NCBI RefSeq assembly: GCF_014803405.1
Contig: NZ_JACYFG010000006.1
Coordinates: 193,501 to 257,500 of the forward strand
Length of the DNA stretch: 64,000 bases
Direction: 5' to 3'
Source: Pelagicoccus enzymogenes
GTDB lineage: Bacteria; Verrucomicrobiota; Verrucomicrobiia; Opitutales; Opitutaceae
Position 1 is the stretch's first letter. The number at the start of each line of letters is the position of its first letter. The position numbers and the translations under genes were made by a program. This document shows positions 1 to 8,357 of the stretch, piece by piece. The notes below the pieces were generated by a model, which saw nothing but the letters and a program-made list of their open reading frames with translations, was not told the origin of the DNA and did no database searches.

Positions 1-226
1 TCAGCGGAGCCAAATCCCGCTCGATGCGATTCCCCCACATGCGCATGGAAGAGCTCCCCACGCACAAAACCGCTCCTTCAGGAATATTGTTCTCAACACG
101 ATCCGCTTCGAACGCGTCGATATCCTTCTGGAAGCGACGCTCTTCCTCCTGAGCAATAACCGATCCTATTCCTACGACCAAGGTGAAGATTGAACAAAGC
201 AACATTCGAGAAAGGCGACTCGGCAT
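1..226 (-). CDS. SGNH/GDSL-type hydrolase, C-terminal part outside window
   Basis: Only the first 75 codons are present; the gene runs off the left edge. From ATG at 226 the protein begins with a basic n-region (MPSRLSRM), a hydrophobic stretch and an A-Q junction typical of a Sec signal peptide, so it is probably exported. Around residues 44-60 it reads GAVLCVGSSSMRMW, which fits block I (F/L-x-G-S-S-S/D-x-x-x-W) of the SGNH hydrolase family seen in planctomycete and verrucomicrobial GDSL-like proteins; the first Ser of the GSSS run would be the candidate nucleophile. An alternative ATG at 205 would shorten the signal peptide. The substrate cannot be judged from this fragment. Confidence 0.6.
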   Translation of the reverse strand, partial: MPSRLSRMLLCSIFTLVVGIGSVIAQEEERRFQKDIDAFEADRVENNIPEGAVLCVGSSSMRMWGNRIERDLAPL

Positions 227-701
227 GGCACGAGAGTCGGATAGGATTGGGCGATCAGTTGCGATCGATGGGCGATAGGATGACACACGCATTCTTTTTG
301 GAGCGATTGGTAAGGCGTAATGAAAAAGGTTCAGGGCACCCCAAGCTGGTATTGGGAATACGAGCACCGAGTAAAAACACGACCCCGTAAAGCTCCATCA
401 GCTTCAGGCAATCTGACTCAAGCGCCCATGCGAGCCCTCAGTAAACGGACTAAATCATAAAGCCGTTTAGGAAAGCCGCTCCAGCCCAAGCGGTTCGGCT
501 CCGATTGATCCATGCCGCGGCACCGAACAAGCGACAAGGCGAGTCGTCCCTCCTTCACGCCAACTTCAGGAGGACCGGTTCCACCCGGTCCGTCCAGCAG
601 GATCCCAATTCCCACAGCAACGATCGTTACACTCCTAGACACTGAACAAGCGAGGTGTCGCCCTCTACCCTCGAAATCGAGGTGAGTCCCCAAAGCCTTC
701 C
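227..701. other. Intergenic stretch without a convincing gene
   Basis: This 475-bp gap separates two genes read leftwards. Short open frames here have no family signature. The one structured part is a palindrome-bearing repeat at about 514-596 that has a diverged relative at 8234-8296. Confidence 0.6.
514..596. repeat. Intergenic repeat, family A, copy 1
   Basis: The core is a hairpin, GGACCGG TTCCAC CCGGTCC (572-594). A second shared block, GCCGCGGCACCGAACAAGCG, lies 40-60 bp to its left. Both blocks recur in the same order at 8234-8296 with different spacer sequence, which marks a dispersed palindromic repeat. Confidence 0.55.
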
Positions 702-1580
702 CTACTCGATTCGGGCCGAAACGTAATGTTCCGCCATGAAGGCCACGAGGTCTTCGCCCACCAAGCGATAGGTTTCGCCCAAATCATGACCCAGCCCCGG
801 AAAGACTTGGGCCCGCACCTTGATATCCCTCTTGTGCAAATGGAGGAGGAAGGGCGGAAGACCAGCAAAGAAACGCTCACTATCCCCCATGGTCACATAC
901 AAAGGCATTGCTCCACCGCTCAGCCGGGTGCGATTGGCCTCCGCCCAATAAAGGGCGTCCTCACCATCGTCCAAATCCGCGCCCGACAAATGGCTTGGCC
1001 ATTGCAATGCGGCGGAACAGCTGACAATCGCGCAAAAGAGATCCGGATACTTGAAACCTAAGCGAATCGCCCCCTCTCCTCCCATCGAAAATCCAGCAAC
1101 CGCCCTGCCTTCACCCCTGGCGATCGTTCGATAGCGTTCGTCGATGGCTGGAATCAACTCTCGGATAATCCAAGTCTCCGCTTTTACGTTCTCATCCGGC
1201 CAGTCCCGATACTGGCTAAACTGGCCTGAGTTCGGCACGACGTAAATGACCTCGCCGATCTCGCCTGCATCCACCAGCCGTTTCGCCACCATTGCGAGCC
1301 CGATATCGTTCTCTTTTCCGTAGGCCCCGTGCAGCCAAAAGACCACCGGGTAACGCATATTCGGCGAAGCGGCGTAAGACGGCGGCAAGTAAATGCTGTA
1401 CCCCATCTTCCGCTGCATAGATTCGCTCCAAACCACCCCGTGCTTCACACCAACGATCTCAGACGGATCGTTCCAAATCCACGTCGAGGGATCGCTAGGC
1501 ACCGGCTTCGCATCGCCACTCCCCAACGCCACTAGAGCCGCCAAAAGACCCAACGTTCGTTTTACATAAGTCTTGCACAT
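702..1580 (-). CDS. Secreted alpha/beta-hydrolase esterase (CE1 / esterase D-like)
   Basis: The 292-residue protein starts at ATG 1580, chosen because it opens a signal peptide (MCKTYVKRTLGLLAALVALG); a longer frame to 1673 adds an unlikely leader. The hydrolase core has HGAYG near residue 84 (oxyanion region), the nucleophile elbow GFSMGG with Ser165, a candidate acid Asp233 in MGDSE, and His265 in GLGHD. This layout matches the CE1 family of acetyl-xylan and feruloyl esterases and the S-formylglutathione hydrolase fold. Because it is predicted to be exported, a polysaccharide or phenolic ester is more likely than formylglutathione. No neighbour fixes the substrate. Confidence 0.75.
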   Translation of the reverse strand: MCKTYVKRTLGLLAALVALGSGDAKPVPSDPSTWIWNDPSEIVGVKHGVVWSESMQRKMGYSIYLPPSYAASPNMRYPVVFWLHGAYGKENDIGLAMVAKRLVDAGEIGEVIYVVPNSGQFSQYRDWPDENVKAETWIIRELIPAIDERYRTIARGEGRAVAGFSMGGEGAIRLGFKYPDLFCAIVSCSAALQWPSHLSGADLDDGEDALYWAEANRTRLSGGAMPLYVTMGDSERFFAGLPPFLLHLHKRDIKVRAQVFPGLGHDLGETYRLVGEDLVAFMAEHYVSARIE

Positions 1581-2128
1581 CCTCGCGAAACCACCGACAG
1601 GACGCCCCTGTTCATATTCTATTTTTCGTAAACCCGATAACTTGCCGCAAAAAGCTCCGCAAAGTGAATACACTCCAGGATCCTAGACAGGATCATAATT
1701 CCCTAGGGCGCAGTGCAATCTGCATAAGCAAATACCAATACGAGTGAATCCCGCAGCCTACACTGCCGCCTACACATAGTTTGCATGGACAACGAGTCCG
1801 GATACACCTGACTCTTTTCGATTTGAATGTAATTGAAGCTGCGAAAACGCTCCCTCCCTCCGTGATTCAATTGGACGTAAACGCGTAAGAGGCTCGCGAG
1901 GGGGCAGGTATCCATGATCGAGCTTAAAACACTCGCTCCACCCCGACATTATCAAAATTGGCACCCTTGAAAGGGGGAAGAATCCACCAAGAATTCGCCT
2001 TACAGTCCCTCGGAGCGCTCGCACCCCCTTCCACGGAAGCTTTGGAAAACACGGACAGAAACCGGACAGAAACCATTTTCCTTGAAATCCGCACCGCGGC
2101 GAAAGACGCGTAAGTAATTGACTGACAG
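1581..2128. other. Intergenic stretch without a convincing gene
   Basis: This is 548 bp between the esterase start and the tRNA. I see no RNA gene, repeat or coding signature. Short frames on the minus strand overlap the tRNA and are not credible. The esterase promoter must lie near 1581-1700 but no clear -35/-10 pair stands out. Confidence 0.5.
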
Positions 2129-2215
2129 TGGTGCCCAGGGTGGGACTCGAACCCACACGTCCTTGCGGACAGCGGATTTTAAGTCCGCTGCGTCTACCGA
2201 TTCCGCCACCAGGGC
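2129..2215 (-). tRNA. tRNA-Leu (anticodon TAA), CCA encoded
   Basis: Read on the minus strand, the sequence folds into a class II tRNA: acceptor start GCCCTGG, D-arm GGCGGAATCGGTAGACGC, anticodon loop CTTAAAA (anticodon TAA), a long variable arm, T-arm with GGTTCGAGTCC, and CCA encoded at the 3' end. The variable arm length of a Leu tRNA and the anticodon agree. The acceptor stem has one odd pair: position 5 is U and position 68 is U, giving a U-U mismatch, whereas tRNA-Leu(CAG) at 26497 has A-U there. Confidence 0.95.
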
Positions 2216-2365
2216 ATTGGTGTGAAAGTCGGGAATGCAGCAGACTTGCGGGCGGAAAACAAGCCTGCGATTACGAATATGGCACTTGCCTAGCTAACAA
2301 AGTGCGAACTTGCCTCCTCGCTGATCTCGCGCGAGGATTCAAGACCGTCCAACCGCCTTCGCAAC

Positions 2366-3430
2366 ATGCCTGAAATCCAAGAGAGCTGCACCCAGTATCG
2401 CACGAGCTCCCCCGCAGACCAGCAGGTCGCGCGGTTCCGCGGCAGCCTCGACTGGATCCTAGCACATCCGAAATGGGAAGACGCACTGGTTTGCTCGCTT
2501 CTCATGCTCGGGTTCAAAGGGAAAAGGCAAGGCATCAAGCAACACTCCGCGCTTCGGTCGCTCCCGCTCGAGCAAAAACAGGAGCTCGTGCGCCACGCCT
2601 TGGCTCAAGGCCTGCCCATTCCAAGCTTTGCCGAAGCGAAGCGGCTTGCCCAGCTGTGGGGAGTCACCTCCTACCGGGCTCGCAGCGATTTCGGAAGACC
2701 CAGCCAATGCGAATGGGAGACCCTCAGCCAACGGCTGCTGATTCGGATTTCAGCTCGCTACGAGCTATACAAGTCCGCCCAAAGCGAGCTCTTCGCCGCT
2801 TACCACGGCTTGGCAGTCGCCGGGGCTGTCGAGAGCTGCAGCGCGCCATCGCAACGGGAGGATGCCTGCCAAGAAGCGCGCCTGGCTCTGCTGGAGGCGA
2901 TCGACCACATCGATCCCAGCCAGAATTTCGAGGCATATGCCCGCCGCTGGATAAAACGTCGCGTCCTGAATTTCGTCATGACGGAACGACTCCCCGTAAA
3001 AGCTCCTATTAACGTGATATCTAAAAGCTTCCGCGGCGTGGCGGGAGCGAATCCGCTCCTGCTGAAAGCCATTCGGGAAGGAACCCTCCAGCTAGACCAG
3101 CCCGACTGCCCTGAAATCTCCAGCGACCCCAATCTGACGAGCGAGCCCGCAAACTCTCCCCAACGCACCGCCATGCAAGTGGAAGAACTCGCTTGCCTGC
3201 GCCAAGCCCTCTCGCAACTGACGGAGAAACAGCGCGAGGTCATCAGCTGCCGCTTCGGACTCGGCGAGCACGGGGAAAGCCTTTCGCTCTCCCAAGTCGC
3301 CGATCGAGTCGGGATATCTAGGCAGCAGATTTTTCAGAGAGAAAAGCGAGCCCTGCAAAGCCTGAAAACCGCGCTCGTCGGTCTGCAGCGAGAACGCCAG
3401 TTTCAAGTTCCTGCTGCCAGCGGATATTGA
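2366..3430 (+). CDS. Divergent sigma-70 family RNA polymerase sigma factor
   Basis: The 354-residue protein ends with a recognisable region 4: LTEKQREVISCRFGL (about 288-302), then SLSQVADRVGISRQQIFQREKRALQSLK, the helix-turn-helix that contacts the -35 element. Residues about 165-210 (QEARLALLEAIDHIDPSQNF, then YARRWIKRRVLNFV) resemble region 2. The first 150 residues match nothing I recognise and region 3 is poorly conserved, so this is not the housekeeping sigma factor. It overlaps nadD by 4 bp (or leaves a 32-bp gap with the alternative nadD start), so they are probably co-transcribed. The start ATG at 2366 has no clear Shine-Dalgarno and is uncertain. The regulon is unknown. Confidence 0.75.
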   Translation: MPEIQESCTQYRTSSPADQQVARFRGSLDWILAHPKWEDALVCSLLMLGFKGKRQGIKQHSALRSLPLEQKQELVRHALAQGLPIPSFAEAKRLAQLWGVTSYRARSDFGRPSQCEWETLSQRLLIRISARYELYKSAQSELFAAYHGLAVAGAVESCSAPSQREDACQEARLALLEAIDHIDPSQNFEAYARRWIKRRVLNFVMTERLPVKAPINVISKSFRGVAGANPLLLKAIREGTLQLDQPDCPEISSDPNLTSEPANSPQRTAMQVEELACLRQALSQLTEKQREVISCRFGLGEHGESLSLSQVADRVGISRQQIFQREKRALQSLKTALVGLQRERQFQVPAASGY

Positions 3431-4050
3431 CAGCTCACCGGTTTCGGGAAGAGCTAGCTTCCGTGAGTGAACGAATTGGAATCATCGGCGGCAGCTTCGA
3501 CCCGATACACAACGGGCATCTGATCATCGCCCTCGACGCCTCGGAGCAATTCGAGTTGGACAAAATTCTATTCGTGCCAGCCTTCCAAGCTCCACTGAAG
3601 AGCAAAGCCCCGTCCAGCTCACCCGCCCAACGGATGGCCATGACCCAACTCGCGACCGCGGGAGAACCTCGCTTCGAATGTTCCGACGTGGACTTTCGCT
3701 CCGAATCGACCAGCTACTCCGTGCGCACGGCCCGTACCCTTGGCGCAGAACATCCAGACGCAGAACTGTTTTGGATCCTCGGAGCAGACCAGATCGCCCA
3801 ACTCCATCACTGGAGGAACATCGACGAACTCGCAGCCCTCGTCAGTTTCATCGCCTTCGAGCGCCCCGGCTCGGAGTGCCTCCTCCACCCGGAGCTGCCC
3901 GAGCATATTCGCATTCTCCGCGGAAAATCGCGGCCGCTGGAGATCAGTTCGACAGAAATCCGCGAACGCCTTAAATCGGGCCGCTCCGCCAAGTACTTCT
4001 TGCCAGAGAAAGTCTTTGATTACATCAAGGCCGAAAACCTCTATAGATAG
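3427..4050 (+). CDS. nadD: Nicotinate-nucleotide adenylyltransferase NadD
   Basis: This enzyme makes deamido-NAD from nicotinate mononucleotide and ATP in the cytoplasm. The nucleotidyltransferase motif GIIGGSFDPIHNGHL (about 18-32) holds the GxFDPxHxGH signature, and LEISSTEIRERL near the C-terminus holds the second ATP motif (ISST). The length, about 200 residues, is normal. The frame opens at TTG 3427, whose bases overlap the sigma gene stop; a GTG at 3463, twelve codons later, would start the protein as MSERIGIIGG and fits the family better. rsfS follows after 13 bp, the common bacterial nadD-rsfS pairing. Confidence 0.92.
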   Translation: MTAHRFREELASVSERIGIIGGSFDPIHNGHLIIALDASEQFELDKILFVPAFQAPLKSKAPSSSPAQRMAMTQLATAGEPRFECSDVDFRSESTSYSVRTARTLGAEHPDAELFWILGADQIAQLHHWRNIDELAALVSFIAFERPGSECLLHPELPEHIRILRGKSRPLEISSTEIRERLKSGRSAKYFLPEKVFDYIKAENLYR

Positions 4051-4063
4051 AGGACAAAGCAAC

Positions 4064-4447
4064 ATGAGCACCGAATCGAAAGTAGAACTGAAAGGCGAAG
4101 AGCTGCTAACCCTTTGCTGCCAAACTTTGGCCAACGCCAAGGCAGAAAACATCGTAGCCCTCGACGTACGCGAGACTTCCTCGATCACGAACTATCTGGT
4201 GCTCGCTTCCGGCTTGGCCGAACCTCACCTCAAGGCCCTTCGCCGCGAGCTCGACAAGGCCCTCAAGGACCACAAGGTCAAGATCCTCGGCGTCGACGAG
4301 GGCGATTTCAGCGGCTGGGCAGTCGTGGATGCCTTCGATATCATGGTTCACCTTTTTTCGGAAGAAACCCGCGAGACCTACAAGCTGGAAGCGCTCTGGA
4401 AGGACGCGATTCCTGTCGACGTCGAAAAGCTCCTCGAGGGCAAATAA
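4064..4447 (+). CDS. rsfS: Ribosomal silencing factor RsfS (Iojap family)
   Basis: This 127-residue protein binds uL14 on the large ribosomal subunit and blocks subunit joining when nutrients are short. The family core is visible: ENIVALDVRETSSITNYLVLASG, then GVDEGDFSGWAVVDAFDIMVHLF and the EETRETYKLEALW segment. The length is typical. It lies 13 bp after nadD and is probably in the same transcript. A purine-rich AGAGGACAAAGC precedes ATG 4064. Confidence 0.92.
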   Translation: MSTESKVELKGEELLTLCCQTLANAKAENIVALDVRETSSITNYLVLASGLAEPHLKALRRELDKALKDHKVKILGVDEGDFSGWAVVDAFDIMVHLFSEETRETYKLEALWKDAIPVDVEKLLEGK

Positions 4448-4519
4448 GCGGAGCCCAAGCTCCCACAGGGGAAGTTCCTCTCGCTAAGGACGCCAGAAAG
4501 AAGCGCCCCCTCTTACGAC

Positions 4520-5596
4520 TTAGAAGGCGTAACCAAGCGAACTGATGAATCGACGGTCTTCGCGACGGTCTTCGGCCAGCGAGTTGTCAAAACCCAGCTC
4601 GTAACGCAAGGAGAGCTTTACCGACTTCGATACAGCAGAGGTGACCGCAGTGGAAAAATTGATTTCGTAGCCATCGGTATCCTCGAGGGGCATGGCGAAG
4701 TTGAAGTCCTGGCGAACGCGAATCTTTTCCGACATGCGGTAATCCCAATCTTGGAACACGCTCACGAGATAGTCCACTTCCGCTTCCTTCTCCGGAAACG
4801 TACGCCACCGTCCGCTTGCCCCCAATCCTGCAGAAAGGGTGGAGTCCTTCTGGTCGAGAAAACGGGTACCCAAGCCAATCTTCTGCTCTAGGTTGGAGTC
4901 GATCAGCTTGATTTCGTCACTGTAGTAGTCCGATTCGGACTCGTAGAACACGCCTGGGCCGATATCTTTCCGCCAACGATAGTTGGAACTCAGGCGATCG
5001 CGAGTCTTGGAACCGTTTGCCTCACCGTAAGCGTATTCAGCCTTTATCTTGATCCGGCTCGACTCGAACTTCCTGTCCATGTCCAAGCGGTAGTTCTGCG
5101 TCGACTGGTCCTTACGCCCCGAACTGGAATTCAAGCCGATCTGCAGGCTCTTGTCCCACTCGGGCAAGATCCCGAGGTCGCCCTCGAGGTTGCCCAAGGC
5201 TGCGAAAAACCGGTCCACCACGCTCCGCTTCTGTTCAGGCTCCTCTTCCTCTTCGCTGGCAGCGGCGACTGCCTTCGGAGGAGCAGGGACGTCCTTTACC
5301 ACTCGAGGCTTTTCAGGAACCGGAGCGATCTTGGTTTCCGCGATCGCCTCTTCCGCCTGCTCCTCAGCCTCCTCCTCGGCTTTTCCCTTTCCCACCACTT
5401 CGGCCACCCGGCTTCGCGGCAGCGAAATTTCGCCAAGGTAATCGACTGACAGCCTTATCTCCTCGTCGCTCTCGCTCAGCAGGTTGCCGGAAAGGCTGTC
5501 GCCATTGTCCAAAACGACCTGCACCTCCCGCGAATCCGCCCGGCTCAGGGCAGCAGCAAGGAGACTCAAGAAGACTGTTAGGAAAAACTTACTCAT
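4520..5596 (-). CDS. DUF481 family outer-membrane beta-barrel protein, paralog 1
   Basis: The 358-residue protein starts at ATG 5596, where a signal peptide begins (MSKFFLTVFLSLLAAALSRA); the longer frame to 5713 would bury it. After the signal comes a small beta domain (VQVVLDNGDSLSGNLLSESD, about 24-75), then a Glu/Ala/Pro-rich linker (about 75-125), then a repetitive aromatic beta-strand region ending in YAF, the usual terminal-Phe outer-membrane barrel signal. DUF481 proteins (YdiY-like) are described as salt-induced outer-membrane proteins; the exact role is unknown. A second copy with the same two-domain plan is at 21300-22319. Confidence 0.72.
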   Translation of the reverse strand: MSKFFLTVFLSLLAAALSRADSREVQVVLDNGDSLSGNLLSESDEEIRLSVDYLGEISLPRSRVAEVVGKGKAEEEAEEQAEEAIAETKIAPVPEKPRVVKDVPAPPKAVAAASEEEEEPEQKRSVVDRFFAALGNLEGDLGILPEWDKSLQIGLNSSSGRKDQSTQNYRLDMDRKFESSRIKIKAEYAYGEANGSKTRDRLSSNYRWRKDIGPGVFYESESDYYSDEIKLIDSNLEQKIGLGTRFLDQKDSTLSAGLGASGRWRTFPEKEAEVDYLVSVFQDWDYRMSEKIRVRQDFNFAMPLEDTDGYEINFSTAVTSAVSKSVKLSLRYELGFDNSLAEDRREDRRFISSLGYAF

Positions 5597-5746
5597 ATGG
5601 ACTAGGTTACCAGCTCTATTCGGAGCGTGAGATACACGAAAACTCAATCGGTTAATGCTAAAAAAAACGTAAACGAAGCAAAGGTTCCCAAATTTCTCCG
5701 TAAAGCAGATCATAGGGTTAAAGAGCCCTTTCTGACCTGCCGTATT

Positions 5747-5793
5747 CCTAAGTGTTCGTATCCAAATTCATCAACCGAACATTCAAACTTAGG
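5747..5793 (+). promoter_or_regulatory. Possible 5' UTR hairpin covering the pilin Shine-Dalgarno
   Basis: CCTAAGT (5747-5753) can pair with ACTTAGG (5787-5793), and the adjoining GTTCG (5754-5758) with CGAAC (5776-5780), leaving a 6-nt bulge and a 17-nt loop. The right arm contains the AGGA that precedes the pilin ATG at 5805, so folding would hide the ribosome-binding site. The pairing is seen in the sequence; a regulatory role is inferred. Confidence 0.4.
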
Positions 5794-5804
5794 AAAATAT
5801 CATT

Positions 5805-6203
5805 ATGCATAAGAACACATCCAAAAAAGGTTTCACACTCGTAGAAATTATGATCGTGGTTGTCATCATCGGCCTCTTGGCTGCGATGGCTATCCCTGCG
5901 TTCCAGAAGGTTCGCCAAGACTCCCGTGAGTCTGCCGTTACTAACGATGCTCGCCAGCTCGCCTCCGCAGCTCAGCAGTACATGCTCGAAAACAACGCAA
6001 CTACGGTAGCGGTTACCTACAACTCCACCACTGGTACGATCGCAGCCCCGCTCGACGTGTACGTTCGTAAGATCGGCACTGGCTACGCTCTCTCCTCCAG
6101 CCTCGGCATCGACTCCACCTTCACCATCGGTCACCCTCAGATGGACACCGACGGAAACGGCTCGACCGTTCTTACCTTCACTGCTGAAGGTCAAGTCGAG
6201 TAA
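5805..6203 (+). CDS. Type IV pilin / type II secretion pseudopilin, major-pilin-like
   Basis: The protein has 132 residues. MHKNTSKKG is the short leader and cleavage is expected between Gly9 and Phe10 in [19 protein letters not shown], with the conserved Glu at +5. The hydrophobic alpha1 helix continues through [17 protein letters not shown]. The C-terminal half is short and Ser/Thr-rich (about 62-78), as in small pilins that are O-glycosylated. A strong terminator directly follows, so the gene is probably a single-gene transcript, as expected for an abundant pilin. It could also be a pseudopilin of a secretion system; no assembly genes lie nearby. Confidence 0.85.
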   Translation: MHKNTSKKGFTLVEIMIVVVIIGLLAAMAIPAFQKVRQDSRESAVTNDARQLASAAQQYMLENNATTVAVTYNSTTGTIAAPLDVYVRKIGTGYALSSSLGIDSTFTIGHPQMDTDGNGSTVLTFTAEGQVE

Positions 6204-6231
6204 TCGCGAGTCCGATACACTAAAAACTTTC

Positions 6232-6264
6232 AAGGCTACGCCCGCAGACGGCGTAGCCTTTTTG
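6232..6264 (+). terminator. Rho-independent terminator after the pilin
   Basis: The stem AAGGCTACGCC / GGCGTAGCCTT with loop CGCAGAC is followed by TTTTTG. Confidence 0.9.
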
Positions 6265-6356
6265 TTGCAACCCCTCGCCTTTTCCGTCGAATAGCAGGTC
6301 ATTGCGGCGAGTAAGCTCCTCGTGAATCCCGAGGATTTGCATATCCACAACCCACT

Positions 6357-8186
6357 ATGTCCCAGTATTTACGCCTCGGTTCCTTCCTAGTAGTCAGCGT
6401 CGTGTCCCTCCTTTTCGGGTTCGTATTGCTCGACCCACTACAGATGGAAAACGCATTTGTCCTAAGTGGCTATGCGAACATGGTGATCCTGAGCGGGTTG
6501 CTGGTCGCCGCCTTCTTCCCCAGCCTTTCCCTGAACGCGCTGCGAAAACGCCTAAACCGATCCACCCTGATCCTGCTGACAGTGTGTCTGGCCGCAGCCT
6601 TATTCATGTTCACGCGCGAGGGAGGTGGGTTTAAAATCACCTTCGACGAGTACGTCATTACCAACGTATCCAAAAACCTAAACCAACAACACATTCCTTT
6701 CACTCGGATTTCCGTGACGGAGAACGTCGCCGGCATTGAATCGATAGATAAGCGGCCCCTCGCCTTTCCATTCGTGCTTTCACTTGTGCACGGGGCCCTA
6801 GGATACAGCTACAAAAACGTCTTTTTCCTCAATTTCTTCGTCACCGCTGCCCTGCTCTTCCTTGTCGCCAAGATCGCCGAACGACTCTTGGACAGGAAAG
6901 CTAGCTACTTGGCGATCCTTCTCGCCTGCGCATCCCCCTTGCTTACCCAGAATTCCAGCGGAGGCGGATTCGAGCTTTTCAACGCCCTATGGCTTTTCCT
7001 GGTAGCATGGCTATCCATGAATTACTGGGAAGCGCCCAGTCATCGACGAATGTTTCAGCTCGTCGTGTCCGCCGCATTCGCATCGCACATACGCTACGAA
7101 TCTGCTCTTATCGTGATTCCGGTCGCTGGAATTCTTCTGGCAAAGTGGATTCAGCAGCGAAAAGTTGAGCTCCCTTGGCTGACCTTGGCAATACCGCCCC
7201 TCTTCATGACGCTCGCTTGGCAACAGCTCGCGATTGCTTCCAATCCCGGAAAATTCCAGTACGAGACCGAAGGCAGCGGCAACTTCAGCCTAAGCTACTT
7301 GATGCCCAACCTCGAAAAAGCCTTCGAATATTTCTTCATCCCCAGCGCCGTCTACCCGAGTTCCCCTTGGGTCAGTTTCCTTGGCTTTGCCACGCTGCTG
7401 AGCATCCTCGCATTTTCCCTAACCCGAGGCAAAACGCTCTATGGAGGCCGACCTGAGCGCGGAGTCATGCTCTGCTACGCTGCTTACATCACAGCGCTTC
7501 TGCTCCTGATCCTTTGCTTCTTCATGGGAGACCTCGCTCAACCGATCAGCTCGCGCCTCGCCCTGCCTTTCGTCGTTCTATTGACCCTCCTGGGTGGCAT
7601 CGGTCTTTCTGTCCTCTACTCCCACAATCACTTCGGCAAAACATGCGTTTGCGGGCTCACCGCGCTCAGCATGCTATTCGCGACCAAAGTGTACTCAAAC
7701 CCCGAATACACCACCGCTAACCGTATCAACAAAAAGATCGACTGGGTCCGCTCCTTCGCCGAGGAACTGCCACAGGGCAACTACCTCTTCGTCACCTCCA
7801 TGCCCCACGCCATGGAGGTATTCGGATACAACAGCATCTACACGTTTAGAGCGAGACAACGACTCGCAACGCTGAAGGTTCACATGGACCTAAAAACCTA
7901 CAACGAAATCTACTTCGTCCAGAACCTGAGCTTCAAAACCGAAGATGAGATCGTAAAGCTGAAGCCTCTCCCGAACAATACGCTCGGTCCCGCAGTGAGT
8001 CTCGAACAGGTGCAAGAGGTGTCCCTTATCCCCTTCAACCTGACCCGCATCAGCCGCATAACGGACATCGACATCGAGAAGGACTTTATGCCCACTGAAC
8101 CGGAACCATACGAGCCAGGCGAAACCGTGCAGTTCCGCTACGTATCCGACAAAGATTTCGAGAGCTGGCGCAAGAGTCTCCCTTAG
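6357..8186 (+). CDS. GT-C type membrane glycosyltransferase-like protein
   Basis: The 609-residue protein has roughly ten or more hydrophobic segments over residues 1-440 and a soluble tail of about 170 residues. After the second or third helix it carries TFDEYVITNVSKNL (Asp97-Glu98), matching the acidic motif in the first periplasmic loop of ArnT/PMT-like GT-C enzymes, which use polyprenyl-phosphate sugars as donors. The gene follows the pilin after its terminator, in the same direction. GT-C enzymes next to pilin genes glycosylate pilin in some bacteria, so a pilin-glycosylation role is possible but inferred. Lipid or cell-wall glycosylation is an alternative. Confidence 0.65.
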   Translation: MSQYLRLGSFLVVSVVSLLFGFVLLDPLQMENAFVLSGYANMVILSGLLVAAFFPSLSLNALRKRLNRSTLILLTVCLAAALFMFTREGGGFKITFDEYVITNVSKNLNQQHIPFTRISVTENVAGIESIDKRPLAFPFVLSLVHGALGYSYKNVFFLNFFVTAALLFLVAKIAERLLDRKASYLAILLACASPLLTQNSSGGGFELFNALWLFLVAWLSMNYWEAPSHRRMFQLVVSAAFASHIRYESALIVIPVAGILLAKWIQQRKVELPWLTLAIPPLFMTLAWQQLAIASNPGKFQYETEGSGNFSLSYLMPNLEKAFEYFFIPSAVYPSSPWVSFLGFATLLSILAFSLTRGKTLYGGRPERGVMLCYAAYITALLLLILCFFMGDLAQPISSRLALPFVVLLTLLGGIGLSVLYSHNHFGKTCVCGLTALSMLFATKVYSNPEYTTANRINKKIDWVRSFAEELPQGNYLFVTSMPHAMEVFGYNSIYTFRARQRLATLKVHMDLKTYNEIYFVQNLSFKTEDEIVKLKPLPNNTLGPAVSLEQVQEVSLIPFNLTRISRITDIDIEKDFMPTEPEPYEPGETVQFRYVSDKDFESWRKSLP

Positions 8187-8233
8187 GCCTAGGCATCGAT
8201 AAAGAGTTAGGCGCAAATTAGTTGGCGTTGTTC

Positions 8234-8296
8234 GCCGCGGTCACGACAAGCGCGAAACGCAAGGAGCCTTGGCGGGACCGGTTCCACCCGGACCGC
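8234..8296. repeat. Intergenic repeat, family A, copy 2
   Basis: It contains GCCGCGGTCACGACAAGCG (8234-8252) and, about 20 bp on, GGGACCGGTTCCACCCGG (8274-8291). These are the same two blocks, in the same order, as at 514-596. It lies between convergent genes. Confidence 0.55.
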
Positions 8297-8357
8297 ATTG
8301 CAGGAGGGGATCGCCCAAATCAACGAAGCTCGACCGGCCTTGGGCGCTTCCGCCTCT

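Noticed and set aside
418-693. 91-codon frame in the first intergenic gap
   Set aside because: It mostly translates the palindromic repeat, and no homology signal is seen.
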